64,000 nucleotides of DNA from Acidovorax_G lacteus (GCF_039540375.1 NZ_BAABEX010000029.1:124001-188000), one strand, 5' to 3'. Shown: positions 50,692-59,826, counted from the stretch's first letter. Program-made: numbers and translations. The notes: generated from the letters alone by a model not told the origin.

Positions 50692-51713
50692 GCACCCAGC
50701 CCACCGACCCTCAGCCCGGCCCTGCGCCGGCCCAGACGCCCGACGAGATTGGCGCGATGCTGGCCGCCGCGAGCGGGCGCGTGGCACCTGTCGCCAGCGC
50801 TGCAGCGGCAGCCACCGGGCCGCAGCGTTGCGGCCTGATCGCCATTGTGGGCAAGCCCAACGTGGGCAAGTCCACACTGCTCAATGCGCTGGTGGGGCAG
50901 AAGATCAGCATCACCTCGCGCAAGGCGCAGACGACGCGCCACCGCATCACTGGCATTCGCACGCTGGGCGACACGCAGTTCGTATTCGTCGACACGCCGG
51001 GCTTCCAGACGCGGCATGCTACGGCGCTGAACAAGTCGCTCAACAAGACGGTCATGGGCGCGATCGGTGATGTGGACCTGATCCTGTTTGTGGTGGAGGC
51101 CGGCAACTTCACGCTGGCCGATGCGAAGGTGCTGTCGCTGTTCAAGCCCGGTATTCCCACGCTGCTGATTGCGAACAAGCTCGACACCGTGCACCGGCGC
51201 GCCGAGATCGCGCCCTGGCTCAAAAGCATGCAGGAGCGTCACCCGTTTGCCGAATTCGTGCCGATGTCGGCCAAGAACAAGGCCGACGTGGAGCGCCTGT
51301 ACGCCATCTGCGCCAAGTACCTGCCCGAGCAGGCCTGGTGGTACGCCGAAGACGAACTCACCGACCGCAGCGAGAAGTTTCTGGCCAGCGAGACGGTGCG
51401 CGAGAAGCTGTTCCGCTTCACCGGCGACGAACTGCCCTACACCTCGACCGTGGTGATCGAAAAGTTCGAGGAAGAAGCGAGCAAGACGCATGCGCGCATG
51501 TTGCGCATTGCCGCGACCATCGTGGTCGAGCGCGACAGCCACAAGGCCATGGTGATCGGTGAGAAGGGCGAGCGCCTCAAGCGCATCGGCACCGAGGCGC
51601 GGCAGGAACTCGAAAAGCTCATGGGCGCGAAGGTGTTCCTGGAGCTGTGGGTCAAGGTGCGTTCGGGCTGGGCCGACGACGAAGCGCGCGTGCGCTCCTT
51701 CGGCTACGAGTGA
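50688..51713 (+). CDS. era: GTPase Era
   Basis: A 341-aa GTPase for 16S rRNA maturation and 30S assembly. G1 is GKPNVGKST, G3 DTPGFQ, G4 NKLD, and the C-terminal KH domain has VIGEKGERLKRIGTEARQELE. An N-terminal Ala/Pro-rich extension of about 48 residues precedes the G domain, making it longer than E. coli Era (301 aa). An internal start would remove it, but the ATG overlapping the rnc stop is the natural one. Confidence 0.95.
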   Translation: MSTQPTDPQPGPAPAQTPDEIGAMLAAASGRVAPVASAAAAATGPQRCGLIAIVGKPNVGKSTLLNALVGQKISITSRKAQTTRHRITGIRTLGDTQFVFVDTPGFQTRHATALNKSLNKTVMGAIGDVDLILFVVEAGNFTLADAKVLSLFKPGIPTLLIANKLDTVHRRAEIAPWLKSMQERHPFAEFVPMSAKNKADVERLYAICAKYLPEQAWWYAEDELTDRSEKFLASETVREKLFRFTGDELPYTSTVVIEKFEEEASKTHARMLRIAATIVVERDSHKAMVIGEKGERLKRIGTEARQELEKLMGAKVFLELWVKVRSGWADDEARVRSFGYE

Positions 51714-51757
51714 GCCGCCAATCCGCGGGCGAATATGCAGCGCGCACGGTGCCCGGC

Positions 51758-52537
51758 ATGAGCGCGGCGCGCATCGCACCGCGCCGTGTGGCCGACGAAC
51801 CGGCTTTTGTGCTCCACAGCTACGACTGGAGCGAGACCAGTCTCATCGTCGAAGCCTTCACCCGCGCCCACGGCCGTGTGGCGCTGGTGGCCAAGGGGGC
51901 CAAGCGGCCCAGCTCGGGTTTTCGCCCTGTGCTGCTGCCGCTGCAGCCGGTACGGCTGGGTTACACCCCGGCACGCGACGAGTCCGCTGACATCCACACC
52001 CTCAAATCGGCGGATTGGGCTGGTGGCCATGTGATGCCTTCGGGCGAAGCCTTGCTCTCGGGCCTGTACCTCAACGAACTGCTGCTGCGCCTGCTGGCGC
52101 GCGGTGACCCACATCCCGTGCTGTTCGATGCCTACGCGGCCGTGGTGCGCGTGCTGGCGGATCACCAAGCGGCTGCGCTGGAGCCCGTGCTGCGCAGTTT
52201 CGAGCTGGTGCTGCTGCGTGAGGTCGGGCTGCTGCCCAGCCTAGACGTGCAGACGCTGACGCTCGCCCCTTTGCGCGGTGCCCAGCCCTATGTGCTGGTG
52301 CCCGAAGGCGGTCTGCGCGAGGCTGCCCCCAGCGACCGCGTGGCCTTGCCCGGCACGCAGTGGCACGCCCTGCAGCAGGCGCTGGACGCGCCCGAGGGCG
52401 GCTTTGCGGCCGTGCTGCGTGCCTGCGCGCCGGTGTCGGCCGAACTCAAACCCCTGCTGCGCACGCTGCTGCAATACCATTGCGGCCCGGCCCTGCTGCG
52501 CACGCGGCAGCTCATGAAAGACCTTCAAAGCCTATGA
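51758..52537 (+). CDS. recO: DNA repair protein RecO
   Basis: A 259-aa recombination mediator that loads RecA with RecR. The N-terminal OB fold has FVLHSYDWSETSLIVEAFT and GRVALVAKGAKRP; the helical C-terminal domain follows, with LFDAYAAVVRVLA. The zinc Cys cluster of some RecO proteins is absent. ATG 51758 is used; a GTG at 51710 overlapping the era stop (GTGA) would add 16 residues and is also plausible. Confidence 0.92.
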   Translation: MSAARIAPRRVADEPAFVLHSYDWSETSLIVEAFTRAHGRVALVAKGAKRPSSGFRPVLLPLQPVRLGYTPARDESADIHTLKSADWAGGHVMPSGEALLSGLYLNELLLRLLARGDPHPVLFDAYAAVVRVLADHQAAALEPVLRSFELVLLREVGLLPSLDVQTLTLAPLRGAQPYVLVPEGGLREAAPSDRVALPGTQWHALQQALDAPEGGFAAVLRACAPVSAELKPLLRTLLQYHCGPALLRTRQLMKDLQSL

Positions 52538-53313
52538 CCCCGTCTTCCTCTGCGTCCGCGGCCTCCACCGCGCTGTCGGTCAACGTGAACAAGGTGGCGC
52601 TGGTGCGCAACACCCGGCACCTGGGCATTCCGGACGTGGTACGCGCCGCGCGCCTGTGCCTAGAGGCGGGCGCGCACGGTATTACCGTGCACCCGCGGCC
52701 TGATGAGCGCCACATCCGCTCGGGCGACGTGTACGACCTGGCGGCCCTGCTTGCGCAGTGGCCCGGGCGCGAATACAACATCGAAGGCAATCCGTTCCAC
52801 AACCTCATGGACTTTGTGCGCGCCGTGCGGCCACAGCAGGCCACCTTTGTGCCCGACAGCACCGACCAGTTCACAAGCGACCACGGCTGGAACCTTGCGC
52901 AGGACAGCGAACGCCTGCGCCCGCTGATCGACGAATGCCATGCGCTCGGCGTGCGCGTGAGCCTGTTCATGGACCCGCTGCCCGACACCATGGCCGCGGC
53001 CCGCGCCGTGGGGGCTGACCGGGTGGAGCTGTACACCGAGCCCTACGCCGCCGCCTGGGGCACCCCGCAGGCCGCCGCCGAACTGGCCCGCTACCGCGCC
53101 GCCGCGCTGGCCGCGCAGGTCGTGGGCCTGGGTGTGAACGCCGGGCACGATCTCAACCGCGACAACCTGGGGCCCTTTGTGCACGAGGTGCCCGGTGTGC
53201 TGGAGGTCTCCATCGGCCACGCGCTGGTGGCCGACGCGCTGGAGTTGGGTTACGCCGCCACCGTGCGCGCCTACCTGGCCTGCCTGCCACCCTCGCCGCA
53301 GGCTGCCGCCTGA
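52534..53313 (+). CDS. pdxJ: Pyridoxine 5'-phosphate synthase
   Basis: A 259-aa TIM-barrel enzyme joining aminoacetone phosphate and deoxyxylulose phosphate in vitamin B6 synthesis. It has LSVNVNKVALVRNTR, GITVHPRPDERHI, YNIEGNP, VELYTEPYA and the phosphate-binding GLGVNAGHDLN. Its start overlaps the recO stop (ATGA), and acpS follows, the conserved recO-pdxJ-acpS order. Confidence 0.97.
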   Translation: MTPSSSASAASTALSVNVNKVALVRNTRHLGIPDVVRAARLCLEAGAHGITVHPRPDERHIRSGDVYDLAALLAQWPGREYNIEGNPFHNLMDFVRAVRPQQATFVPDSTDQFTSDHGWNLAQDSERLRPLIDECHALGVRVSLFMDPLPDTMAAARAVGADRVELYTEPYAAAWGTPQAAAELARYRAAALAAQVVGLGVNAGHDLNRDNLGPFVHEVPGVLEVSIGHALVADALELGYAATVRAYLACLPPSPQAAA

Positions 53314-53339
53314 CTTCTGCACTGCGCCACCCAGGCCCC

Positions 53340-53771
53340 ATGATCTACGGTATCGGCACCGACATCTGCGACGTGCGGCGCATCCGCGCGAGCCTGGAGC
53401 GGCACGGCGAGCGCTTTGCCGCCCGCGTGCTGGCCGAGGGCGAATACCGCACCTGGCAGCAGCGCAGCGCGCGCTGGCCCGAACGCGGCGTGCGCTTTCT
53501 GGCCACGCGCTTCTCGGCCAAAGAAGCCTTCAGCAAAGCCATTGGCCTGGGTATGCGCATGCCCATGACCTGGCGGCATTGCGAAGTCGTCAACCTGCCC
53601 AGCGGCAAGCCGGGTGTGCGCCTGCACGGCGAATTGCAGCGCTGGTGCGAAGCCCGTGGCCTGCAGATCCACCTGAGCGTGACCGACGAAAGCGACTACG
53701 CGGCCAGCTTCTGCGTGGTAGAGACCATGCATCAAAATGGCAGCTCGTGCTTATCTCCGCTTGTTGAATAG
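53340..53771 (+). CDS. acpS: Holo-ACP synthase
   Basis: A 143-aa enzyme that attaches phosphopantetheine to the ACP encoded at 40397. GIGTDICDVRRIR carries a metal-ligand Asp, and FSAKEAFSKAIGLGM the other catalytic acids. The family fold ends at YAASFCVVE, after which about 15 residues (TMHQNGSSCLSPLVE) are encoded largely by a copy of the dispersed repeat. This is a repeat-derived C-terminal extension. Confidence 0.95.
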   Translation: MIYGIGTDICDVRRIRASLERHGERFAARVLAEGEYRTWQQRSARWPERGVRFLATRFSAKEAFSKAIGLGMRMPMTWRHCEVVNLPSGKPGVRLHGELQRWCEARGLQIHLSVTDESDYAASFCVVETMHQNGSSCLSPLVE

Positions 53772-53787
53772 CTATCAAATTAGTAGC
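53731..53787 (+). repeat. Dispersed repeat, copy 6, at the 3' end of acpS
   Basis: ATCAAAATGGCAGCTCGTGCTT, a spacer, then GCTATCAAATTAGTAGC (53771-53787). It combines both core modules. The acpS stop codon (53769-53771) is inside it, and nagZ starts three bases after it. Confidence 0.75.
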
Positions 53788-53789
53788 AA

Positions 53790-54920
53790 ATGACTGTGAA
53801 CACCCCCCTGGAGCACGCCCCCGTCATCCTGGATGTGGCCGGCACCCAACTGACCGACACCGACCGCCGTCGCCTCCAGCACCCGCTGACCGGCGGCGTG
53901 ATCCTGTTTGCGCGCAACTGGCAGCACCGCGCACAACTGCTGGAGCTGACCAGCAGCATCAAGGCCGTGCGCGACGACCTGCTGATCTGCGTGGACCACG
54001 AAGGCGGCCGCGTGCAGCGCTTTCGCACCGATGGCTTCACGCACCTGCCGCCCATGCGCGCTTTGGGTGCGCTGTGGGCCGACGACGGCCGTGGCAGCCG
54101 CGCCCGCGAGGGCAGTGGCGCCCTGCGTGCCACCAACGCCGCCACGGCGCTGGGCTACGTGCTGGGGGCCGAGCTGCGGGCCTGCGGGGTGGACTTCAGC
54201 TTCACGCCGGTGCTCGACCTCGACTGGCGGGACGGCACCACGTCGCGCAGCGGCGTGATCGGCGATCGCGCCTTCCATGCCGACCCCCGCGTGGTCGCCC
54301 TGCTGGCCAAGAGCGTGATGCACGGCCTGCTGCAGGCGGGCATGGCCAATTGCGGCAAGCACTTTCCGGGGCATGGCCACGTGCGGGCCGACTCGCACAC
54401 CGAGGTGCCGGTGGACCCGCGCAGCCTGCGCGCCATCCTGCACGACGACGCAGCCCCGTACGGCTGGCTGCACACCAGCCTGACCAGCGTCATGCCCGCA
54501 CACGTGATCTACCCCAAGGTGGATGCGCTGCCTGCCGGTTTTTCGCGCCGCTGGCTGCAGGACATCCTGCGCGAGCAACTGCGCTTTGACGGCGCCATCT
54601 TCAGCGACGACCTGAGCATGGAGGGCGCGCGCCGCCTGGGCGGCCGTGTGGTCAGCTACACCGAGGCCGCGGTGGCCGCGCTGGACGCCGGTTGTGACCT
54701 GGTGCTGCTGTGCAACCAGAGCCTGGGCGAGGGACGTGCGGTCGATGAACTGCTCGACGGCCTGGCGAAGGCCCAGGACGCAGGCCGCTGGAGCGCATCG
54801 CCCGCCAGCGAATCGCGTCGCCTGGCACTGCTGCCGCAGACCTTGCCCATGGCCTGGGACGACCTGATGGTGCATCCGGCGTATCTGCAGGCGCTGGAGT
54901 TGCTGCCCTCCGGCGGCTGA
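53790..54920 (+). CDS. nagZ: Beta-N-acetylhexosaminidase NagZ
   Basis: A 376-aa cytoplasmic GH3 enzyme that removes GlcNAc from anhydro-muropeptides in peptidoglycan recycling. It has GGVILFARNW, DHEGGRVQRF, the KHFPGHGH loop with the catalytic His, and the nucleophile Asp in FSDDLSMEGA. It starts right after the repeat in the acpS-nagZ gap. By family knowledge its product pool can influence AmpC-type beta-lactamase induction. Confidence 0.95.
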   Translation: MTVNTPLEHAPVILDVAGTQLTDTDRRRLQHPLTGGVILFARNWQHRAQLLELTSSIKAVRDDLLICVDHEGGRVQRFRTDGFTHLPPMRALGALWADDGRGSRAREGSGALRATNAATALGYVLGAELRACGVDFSFTPVLDLDWRDGTTSRSGVIGDRAFHADPRVVALLAKSVMHGLLQAGMANCGKHFPGHGHVRADSHTEVPVDPRSLRAILHDDAAPYGWLHTSLTSVMPAHVIYPKVDALPAGFSRRWLQDILREQLRFDGAIFSDDLSMEGARRLGGRVVSYTEAAVAALDAGCDLVLLCNQSLGEGRAVDELLDGLAKAQDAGRWSASPASESRRLALLPQTLPMAWDDLMVHPAYLQALELLPSGG

Positions 54921-55092
54921 GGGGCGCGGTGGGTGCCTCCGGCAGGGGCAAGCACCGGGCCTGAATCGGGCTCAAGGGGTGCCACGGCAGGGCGCCCGCA
55001 GGCACCTTTGGCGGCCCGGGCAAGGCAGGCTGTTTGCGCATTCAGCAGCAGGTGGCCCTGGCTGGGCCGCCCCGATGCTGCTCTCGGAGTCG

Positions 55093-55824
55093 TCAGCCGC
55101 GCGGCGGCGGAGTGGGTGAATCGGCTGGCAGGGCAGGGCCGCCGCCCACCGGAGCGGCTACAGCCGGCGAAGTCGTTGCCGTGGGGGCCGCTGCCGCAGC
55201 GTCTGGCCCGCCCCCAGGGCCCGCCGTCTCGGAGGCTGCCGGGGTGGCGGCATTCGCCATGCCTGCCGCTTCAGGGCTGGGCCAGCGTCGCACCACGCGC
55301 TGGAAGATCAGCGCATTCGGAATCTGCAGCATGGGCGTGCCCGGGATTCCCATGTCCTGCAGTGTGGTGTAGAGCAGGTTGATGTCCACCACCAGGCCCT
55401 TGGCACCGGGCTTTTCGGCGGTGTCCAGCACCTCCACCACATCCCCGATGCGGTAGGGACGCACCGTGAGAATGAGCAGCGCGCAGAACAGGTTGGAGAG
55501 CACGCTCCAGGCCGCGAAGAAAGCCACGGCCGCCACGGTGGCAAAGCCGGTGAAGGCCGTCCACAACACGGTGGCCGACACGCCCAGGCGTTCGAGCACC
55601 AGCAGCACGGCCGCGGCCAGAATCGCCCAGCGCAGCACGGCCGACAGCGGCGCCAGCAGTTCGGTGGGCAGCTGGTAGCGGCCATTGACGCGGTCCATCA
55701 CGCGCACCAGCAGGCGCTGCAGCAGCCAGGCGGCGATCAGAATGACCAGGATCTGCGTGCCGGGCACGATGATCTCCAGCCATTCCTGCAGCCAGTCGGG
55801 CAAACGGGTTTTCCACATGGCCAT
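55093..55824 (-). CDS. Small-conductance mechanosensitive channel (MscS family)
   Basis: A 243-aa channel protein with three membrane helices (about 20-40, 62-82, 88-110). The third is the Gly/Ala-rich pore helix (FTGFATVVAAVAFFAAWSVLSNL-like), followed by the beta domain (RIGDVVEV, GLVVDINLLYTTLQ, QIPNALIF). It is shorter than E. coli MscS and ends in a 60-residue Ala/Pro/Gly-rich tail instead of the usual alpha/beta C-terminal cage. It opens on osmotic downshock in the family. It is convergent with nagZ; the 172 bases between them hold only short GC-rich hairpins. Confidence 0.88.
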   Translation of the reverse strand: MAMWKTRLPDWLQEWLEIIVPGTQILVILIAAWLLQRLLVRVMDRVNGRYQLPTELLAPLSAVLRWAILAAAVLLVLERLGVSATVLWTAFTGFATVAAVAFFAAWSVLSNLFCALLILTVRPYRIGDVVEVLDTAEKPGAKGLVVDINLLYTTLQDMGIPGTPMLQIPNALIFQRVVRRWPSPEAAGMANAATPAASETAGPGGGPDAAAAAPTATTSPAVAAPVGGGPALPADSPTPPPRG

Positions 55825-55881
55825 GAAACAGCTCGGTGGGCGGCAGAGCGGCAGCGTGCACGGCCGCTGCCGCCCAGGGTA

Positions 55882-57435
55882 TCAAGCCTCGCGGCGCAGC
55901 GCGGGGAACAGGATCACGTCGCGGATGCTGGGGCTGTCGGTCAGCAGCATCATGAAACGGTCGATGCCGATGCCGCAGCCGCCGGCCGGCGGCATGCCGT
56001 ATTCGAGCGCGCGCACAAAGTCGTGGTCGTAGAACATGGCCTCGTCGTCGCCGCCGTCCTTGGCGGCCACCTGGGCGTGAAAGCGTGCGGCCTGGTCCTC
56101 GGCGTCGTTGAGCTCCGAGAAGCCGTTGCCGAACTCGCGGCCCGTGATGTAGAGCTCGAAACGCTCCGTCACCTCGGGGCGCGCGTCGTTGGCACGCGCC
56201 AGTGGCGAAATCTCGGTCGGGTGCTCCATGATGAAGGTCGGCTGCCAGAGTTTGTCTTCCACTGTCTCTTCGAAATAGAGCACCTGCAGCCCAGCCAGCG
56301 TGCGGGTGGACAGGCGGTCTTTTTCTTCCGACAGGCCCAGCTTCTTGAGCGCGCCGATCAGCCAGGCTGCGTCGTCCACATGGGCGCCTGCTTCGGTGTA
56401 CTGGTAGATGGCTTCGCGGATGGTCAGCCGCGCAAACGGCTGGGCCAGGTCCACCTCGCGGCCCTGGTAGGTGAGCTGCAGCGTGCCCACGGCCTTCATG
56501 GCGGCGTCGCGGATCAACTGCTCAGTGAAGCCCATCAGGTCCTGGTAGTTCCAGTAGGCCGCATAGAACTCCATCATGGTGAACTCGGGGTTGTGGCGGA
56601 CCGAGATGCCTTCGTTGCGGAAGTTGCGGTTGATCTCGAACACGCGCTCGAAGCCGCCCACCAGGAGGCGCTTGAGGTACAGCTCGGGCGCAATGCGCAG
56701 GTACATCTCCTGCTCCAGCGCGTTGTGGTGCGTGACGAACGGCTTGGCGTTGGCGCCGCCTGGAATCGGATGGAGCATGGGCGTTTCCACCTCCAGGAAG
56801 CCATGGTCCACCATGAACTCGCGAATGCCGCTCACGGCGCGGCTGCGAGCCATGAAGCGCTTGCGTGCGGCCTCATCGGTCATCAGGTCCACGTAGCGCT
56901 GGCGGTACTTCACTTCCTGGTCGTGCACGCCATGGAACTTGTCCGGCATGGGCCGCAGGCTCTTGGTCAGCAGCCGCAACTGCGTGACCTTGACCGACAA
57001 CTCGCCCGTCTTGGTCTTCATCAATGTGCCCTCGGCCCCCACGATGTCGCCCAGGTCCCAGTGCTTGAAAGCTGCGTACACGTCTTCGCCCAGCGCATCG
57101 CGCGTCACATACAGCTGAATGCGGCCCACGGCATCCTGCACCGTGGCAAAGCTCGCCTTGCCCATCACGCGCTTGAGCATCATGCGCCCGGCCACGCTGA
57201 CCACGATGGTGGCGGCCTCCAGATCTTCGGCAGCGCGTTCCCCATAGGCCTGCTGCAATGCATCCGACCGGTGGTGTGGCTTGAAATCGTTGGGAAAGGC
57301 CACCGGGCCACCGTCCGCCTGCCGGGCGCGCAACGCCTTGAGTTTCTCGCGGCGCTCGGCGATGAGTTGGTTGTCGTCGTGGGCGGTCGAGCCCTGGGGA
57401 AGCGCGTTGGAGATGGTTTGTGCGGATTCGGACAT
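55882..57435 (-). CDS. lysS: Lysyl-tRNA synthetase, class II
   Basis: A 517-aa enzyme. The N-terminal OB-fold anticodon-binding domain (about 75-170: VAGRMMLKRVMGKASFATVQD) precedes the class II catalytic core. Motif 1 lies near FLEVETPMLHPIPGGA, motif 2 is FRNEGISVRHNPEFT and motif 3 GCGIGIDRFMMLLT. ATG 57435 begins the usual N-terminus; the longer frame has no homology. It is divergent from the MurJ-like gene. Confidence 0.97.
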   Translation of the reverse strand: MSESAQTISNALPQGSTAHDDNQLIAERREKLKALRARQADGGPVAFPNDFKPHHRSDALQQAYGERAAEDLEAATIVVSVAGRMMLKRVMGKASFATVQDAVGRIQLYVTRDALGEDVYAAFKHWDLGDIVGAEGTLMKTKTGELSVKVTQLRLLTKSLRPMPDKFHGVHDQEVKYRQRYVDLMTDEAARKRFMARSRAVSGIREFMVDHGFLEVETPMLHPIPGGANAKPFVTHHNALEQEMYLRIAPELYLKRLLVGGFERVFEINRNFRNEGISVRHNPEFTMMEFYAAYWNYQDLMGFTEQLIRDAAMKAVGTLQLTYQGREVDLAQPFARLTIREAIYQYTEAGAHVDDAAWLIGALKKLGLSEEKDRLSTRTLAGLQVLYFEETVEDKLWQPTFIMEHPTEISPLARANDARPEVTERFELYITGREFGNGFSELNDAEDQAARFHAQVAAKDGGDDEAMFYDHDFVRALEYGMPPAGGCGIGIDRFMMLLTDSPSIRDVILFPALRREA

Positions 57436-57518
57436 ACGAAGGGCGGGGCGCTTGTGGGTAAAGCCGCCGATTTTAGTTTCCTGGTTTGACTGCAGCTGAA
57501 AACCAGATAATTGACGCA

Positions 57519-59009
57519 ATGTTCCTCAAGGCCGGCCTACTCTCACTCGGATTGCTGCTCGCGAGCCGAGTCCTCGGCCTGGCACGCGAATCGGCGCAGG
57601 CCGCTGCCTTTGGAACCACGGGCATGGCAGATGTGGCCGTGCTGATGCTGACGTTGCCGGACTGGATTGCCGGTCTTGCTCTTTCAGGCGCCATGGCCTA
57701 TGTGCTGGTGCCGGCATGGGCCGGGCGGCCTGCCGAGGCGGTGCGGCGCCACCAGCGGGAGCTGGCCCGGCGGCTCCTGATTGGGGGGCTGGTGGCTGCG
57801 GTGGCCTTGGGCTGGTGGCGTGAGCCGCTGCGTGTCGTGCTGGCCGAAGGCCTGTCTACATCTTGGCACCAGGCGGCTTCGCAAGCCTTGCTGTGGAGTG
57901 CTGCCGCCCTGCCTTTGGCATTGCTGGCCTCGTTGTGGGCGACCCGTCTGCAACACGAGCGCGACTTCGTCGGGCTCTACGGTGCCAATCTGGTGGTGAA
58001 TGCGGTGTTGATCGGCGGCATTGCCACTGCAGCCTATTCGGCTGATGCGGCTTGGGCGCTGTGCATGCTGGGGGGTGGGTTGGTGACAGCCATGTTGGCC
58101 CGGCTGTGGTGGCAATCTGTGCGCATCGACAAGGCTGTTGCGGCCGTTTCAACGGCTGATGTGGTCGCCCCACTGCCCACTGCGCATGAGCTTCGGCCTG
58201 GGCTGTCTGATTGGCTCTGGGCGATGGCCGCGGCAGGGCTGCCGCTGGCGCTGCCAGTGGTGGCCCGCTCGGTGGCGTCTGCACAGGGAGAAGGCGCACT
58301 GGCAGCCTTCAGCTACGCCTGGAAGCTGGTGGAGCTACCGCTCGTGCTGGCGATTCAGCTGGTGGCGGCGATGGCTTTTCCGCATGTGGCTGCGGCGGTC
58401 AAAAACGATGTGACGTCCGTCCGCACTGCCGAGACAGTCCGATCGGCACTGGCCTTGGCGTGGACGCTGGCGTGTGCGGCAGCCACCGCGTTGCTGGTCG
58501 CGTCGCCAGCCATCGCCCAGTTGCTGTTTGGGTGGGGGCGCATGGACGCCGCTGGTCTGGAGCGCATCGCCGCCTGGAGCGCAGCCGCGGCGTGGAGCTT
58601 GTTGCCGCAGGCACTCACCGCTGTCGCACTGACGGTGCTGGCCACCCAGAACCGCCTCAAACCCGTTGTCTTGGCGTACACCGCCGGCTTGCTGGCGGTC
58701 TTGTTGTTGCCGCGCCTCGGCCTGGACGATGGTCAGCAACTCATGTGGTCGCTCAATGCGGTGTACGGCCTGGTGGGCCTGGTGGCCTGGTGGCAACTGG
58801 GGAGGCCCGGCCTGGCATGGCTGCCCGTCAAGGAAATGGCGACGCCCATGCTGGTCATGCTCCTGGCGTGGGCATCGCGACAAGTCTGGCAGCCTGCGGC
58901 CGGCGCTCCGCTATCGCTTGCCTTGCTTGTGGGCTGTGCCGCCGCACTGGTGGTTGCAGGTGCTGGCTGGTTGGCCAGTGCCACCCTTCGCAAGGCTGTA
59001 CGCGCATAA
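57519..59009 (+). CDS. MurJ/MviN-like lipid-linked oligosaccharide flippase, divergent
   Basis: A 496-aa MOP-superfamily protein with about 13-14 membrane helices. The N-terminus SRVLGLARESAQAAAFG is MurJ-like and keeps the two early Arg residues. However, the stretch equivalent to [20 protein letters not shown] in MurJ reads LPDWIAGLALSGAMAYVLVP, losing the Arg pair needed for lipid II transport in E. coli. It heads the surface-glycan genes, so export of another lipid-linked glycan is as likely as lipid II. A GATAAT element ends only 8 bases before ATG 57519, so the transcript may be nearly leaderless. The gene symbol murJ is deliberately withheld. Confidence 0.75.
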   Translation: MFLKAGLLSLGLLLASRVLGLARESAQAAAFGTTGMADVAVLMLTLPDWIAGLALSGAMAYVLVPAWAGRPAEAVRRHQRELARRLLIGGLVAAVALGWWREPLRVVLAEGLSTSWHQAASQALLWSAAALPLALLASLWATRLQHERDFVGLYGANLVVNAVLIGGIATAAYSADAAWALCMLGGGLVTAMLARLWWQSVRIDKAVAAVSTADVVAPLPTAHELRPGLSDWLWAMAAAGLPLALPVVARSVASAQGEGALAAFSYAWKLVELPLVLAIQLVAAMAFPHVAAAVKNDVTSVRTAETVRSALALAWTLACAAATALLVASPAIAQLLFGWGRMDAAGLERIAAWSAAAAWSLLPQALTAVALTVLATQNRLKPVVLAYTAGLLAVLLLPRLGLDDGQQLMWSLNAVYGLVGLVAWWQLGRPGLAWLPVKEMATPMLVMLLAWASRQVWQPAAGAPLSLALLVGCAAALVVAGAGWLASATLRKAVRA

Positions 59010-59019
59010 TCCTCCGCGC

Positions 59020-59826
59020 ATGATCGAACTCATTCAGATCACCAACGATCCAGACTTTGCGGCACGCTGCGATCGTCTGCCAGGCATGCGGCTGTTCGTG
59101 GACCTAGAGCGCCACGGAAAGGCCGAGCGCCAGGCCGGGCGGAGTACCTTTATCAGCAGCCATGTATTGGAGGATGTTGGGCGTGTCCGCGCGGTACTGC
59201 GCCAGTCACGCCTGATGGTGCGCGTCAATCCTTTGCACGAGCGCACAGCGGACGAGGTGGATGCCGTGCTGGAGCAGGGGTGTGATCTGCTGATGCTGCC
59301 TATGTTCGAACGGGCGGCTGCCCTGCAGGAGTTCTGCCGGATCGTCGATGGCCGCCGCCCTGTGGTGGCTTTGTTGGAAACGGCTGGGGCGCTGCATAGT
59401 CTGAACGATTGGATCGATGCCCGCGGGGTCGAAGAAGTGTTCATCGGATTGAACGATCTTCACTTATCGCTAGGACTTCGTTTCATGTTCGAGCCACTCG
59501 CTTCGGGCGTGGTCGAATCCGTTGCGCGGGCCGTCCACGCTGCAGGGCTCCGGTTGGGTTTTGGTGGGGTTGCGCGGCTTGATGAGGGGCTGCTGCCGGG
59601 TCGGCTGGTTCTGGCTGAGCACGTTCGTCTTGGCTCTCGGTCAGTGATCTTGTCGCGCACGTTTCATCGCGCTGACAGCGGTGAGTCCTTCGAGCAACAG
59701 GTGCGTAGCCTGCGAGAGGCAGAGCGCGTACTGGCAGCGCGCAGTACGCCACAAGTGCAGTTAGATACCAAGACCATGATTGCCAGCGTAGAACGTATCC
59801 GCGCTGAAATTGGGCTAGCGGCGTAA
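59020..59826 (+). CDS. HpcH/HpaI aldolase/citrate lyase-fold protein
   Basis: A 268-aa protein of the phosphoenolpyruvate/pyruvate barrel superfamily. The expected active-site marks are present: Arg in LMVRVNPLH, a metal-binding Glu in ALLETAGALHS and Asp in FIGLNDLHLSLG. Members make or break C-C bonds next to pyruvate or acyl-CoA enolates. It lies 10 bases after the flippase and overlaps the sugar transferase by one base (TAATG), so it belongs to the glycan operon. Adding or removing a pyruvyl-type group on a sugar is a guess from context. Confidence 0.72.
   Translation: MIELIQITNDPDFAARCDRLPGMRLFVDLERHGKAERQAGRSTFISSHVLEDVGRVRAVLRQSRLMVRVNPLHERTADEVDAVLEQGCDLLMLPMFERAAALQEFCRIVDGRRPVVALLETAGALHSLNDWIDARGVEEVFIGLNDLHLSLGLRFMFEPLASGVVESVARAVHAAGLRLGFGGVARLDEGLLPGRLVLAEHVRLGSRSVILSRTFHRADSGESFEQQVRSLREAERVLAARSTPQVQLDTKTMIASVERIRAEIGLAA

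Noticed and set aside
57480..57518. TTGACT...GATAAT as a standard sigma-70 promoter for the MurJ-like gene
   Set aside because: The spacer is only 14 bases and the -10 is 8 bases from the ATG; a leaderless start is possible but not supported well enough to annotate.
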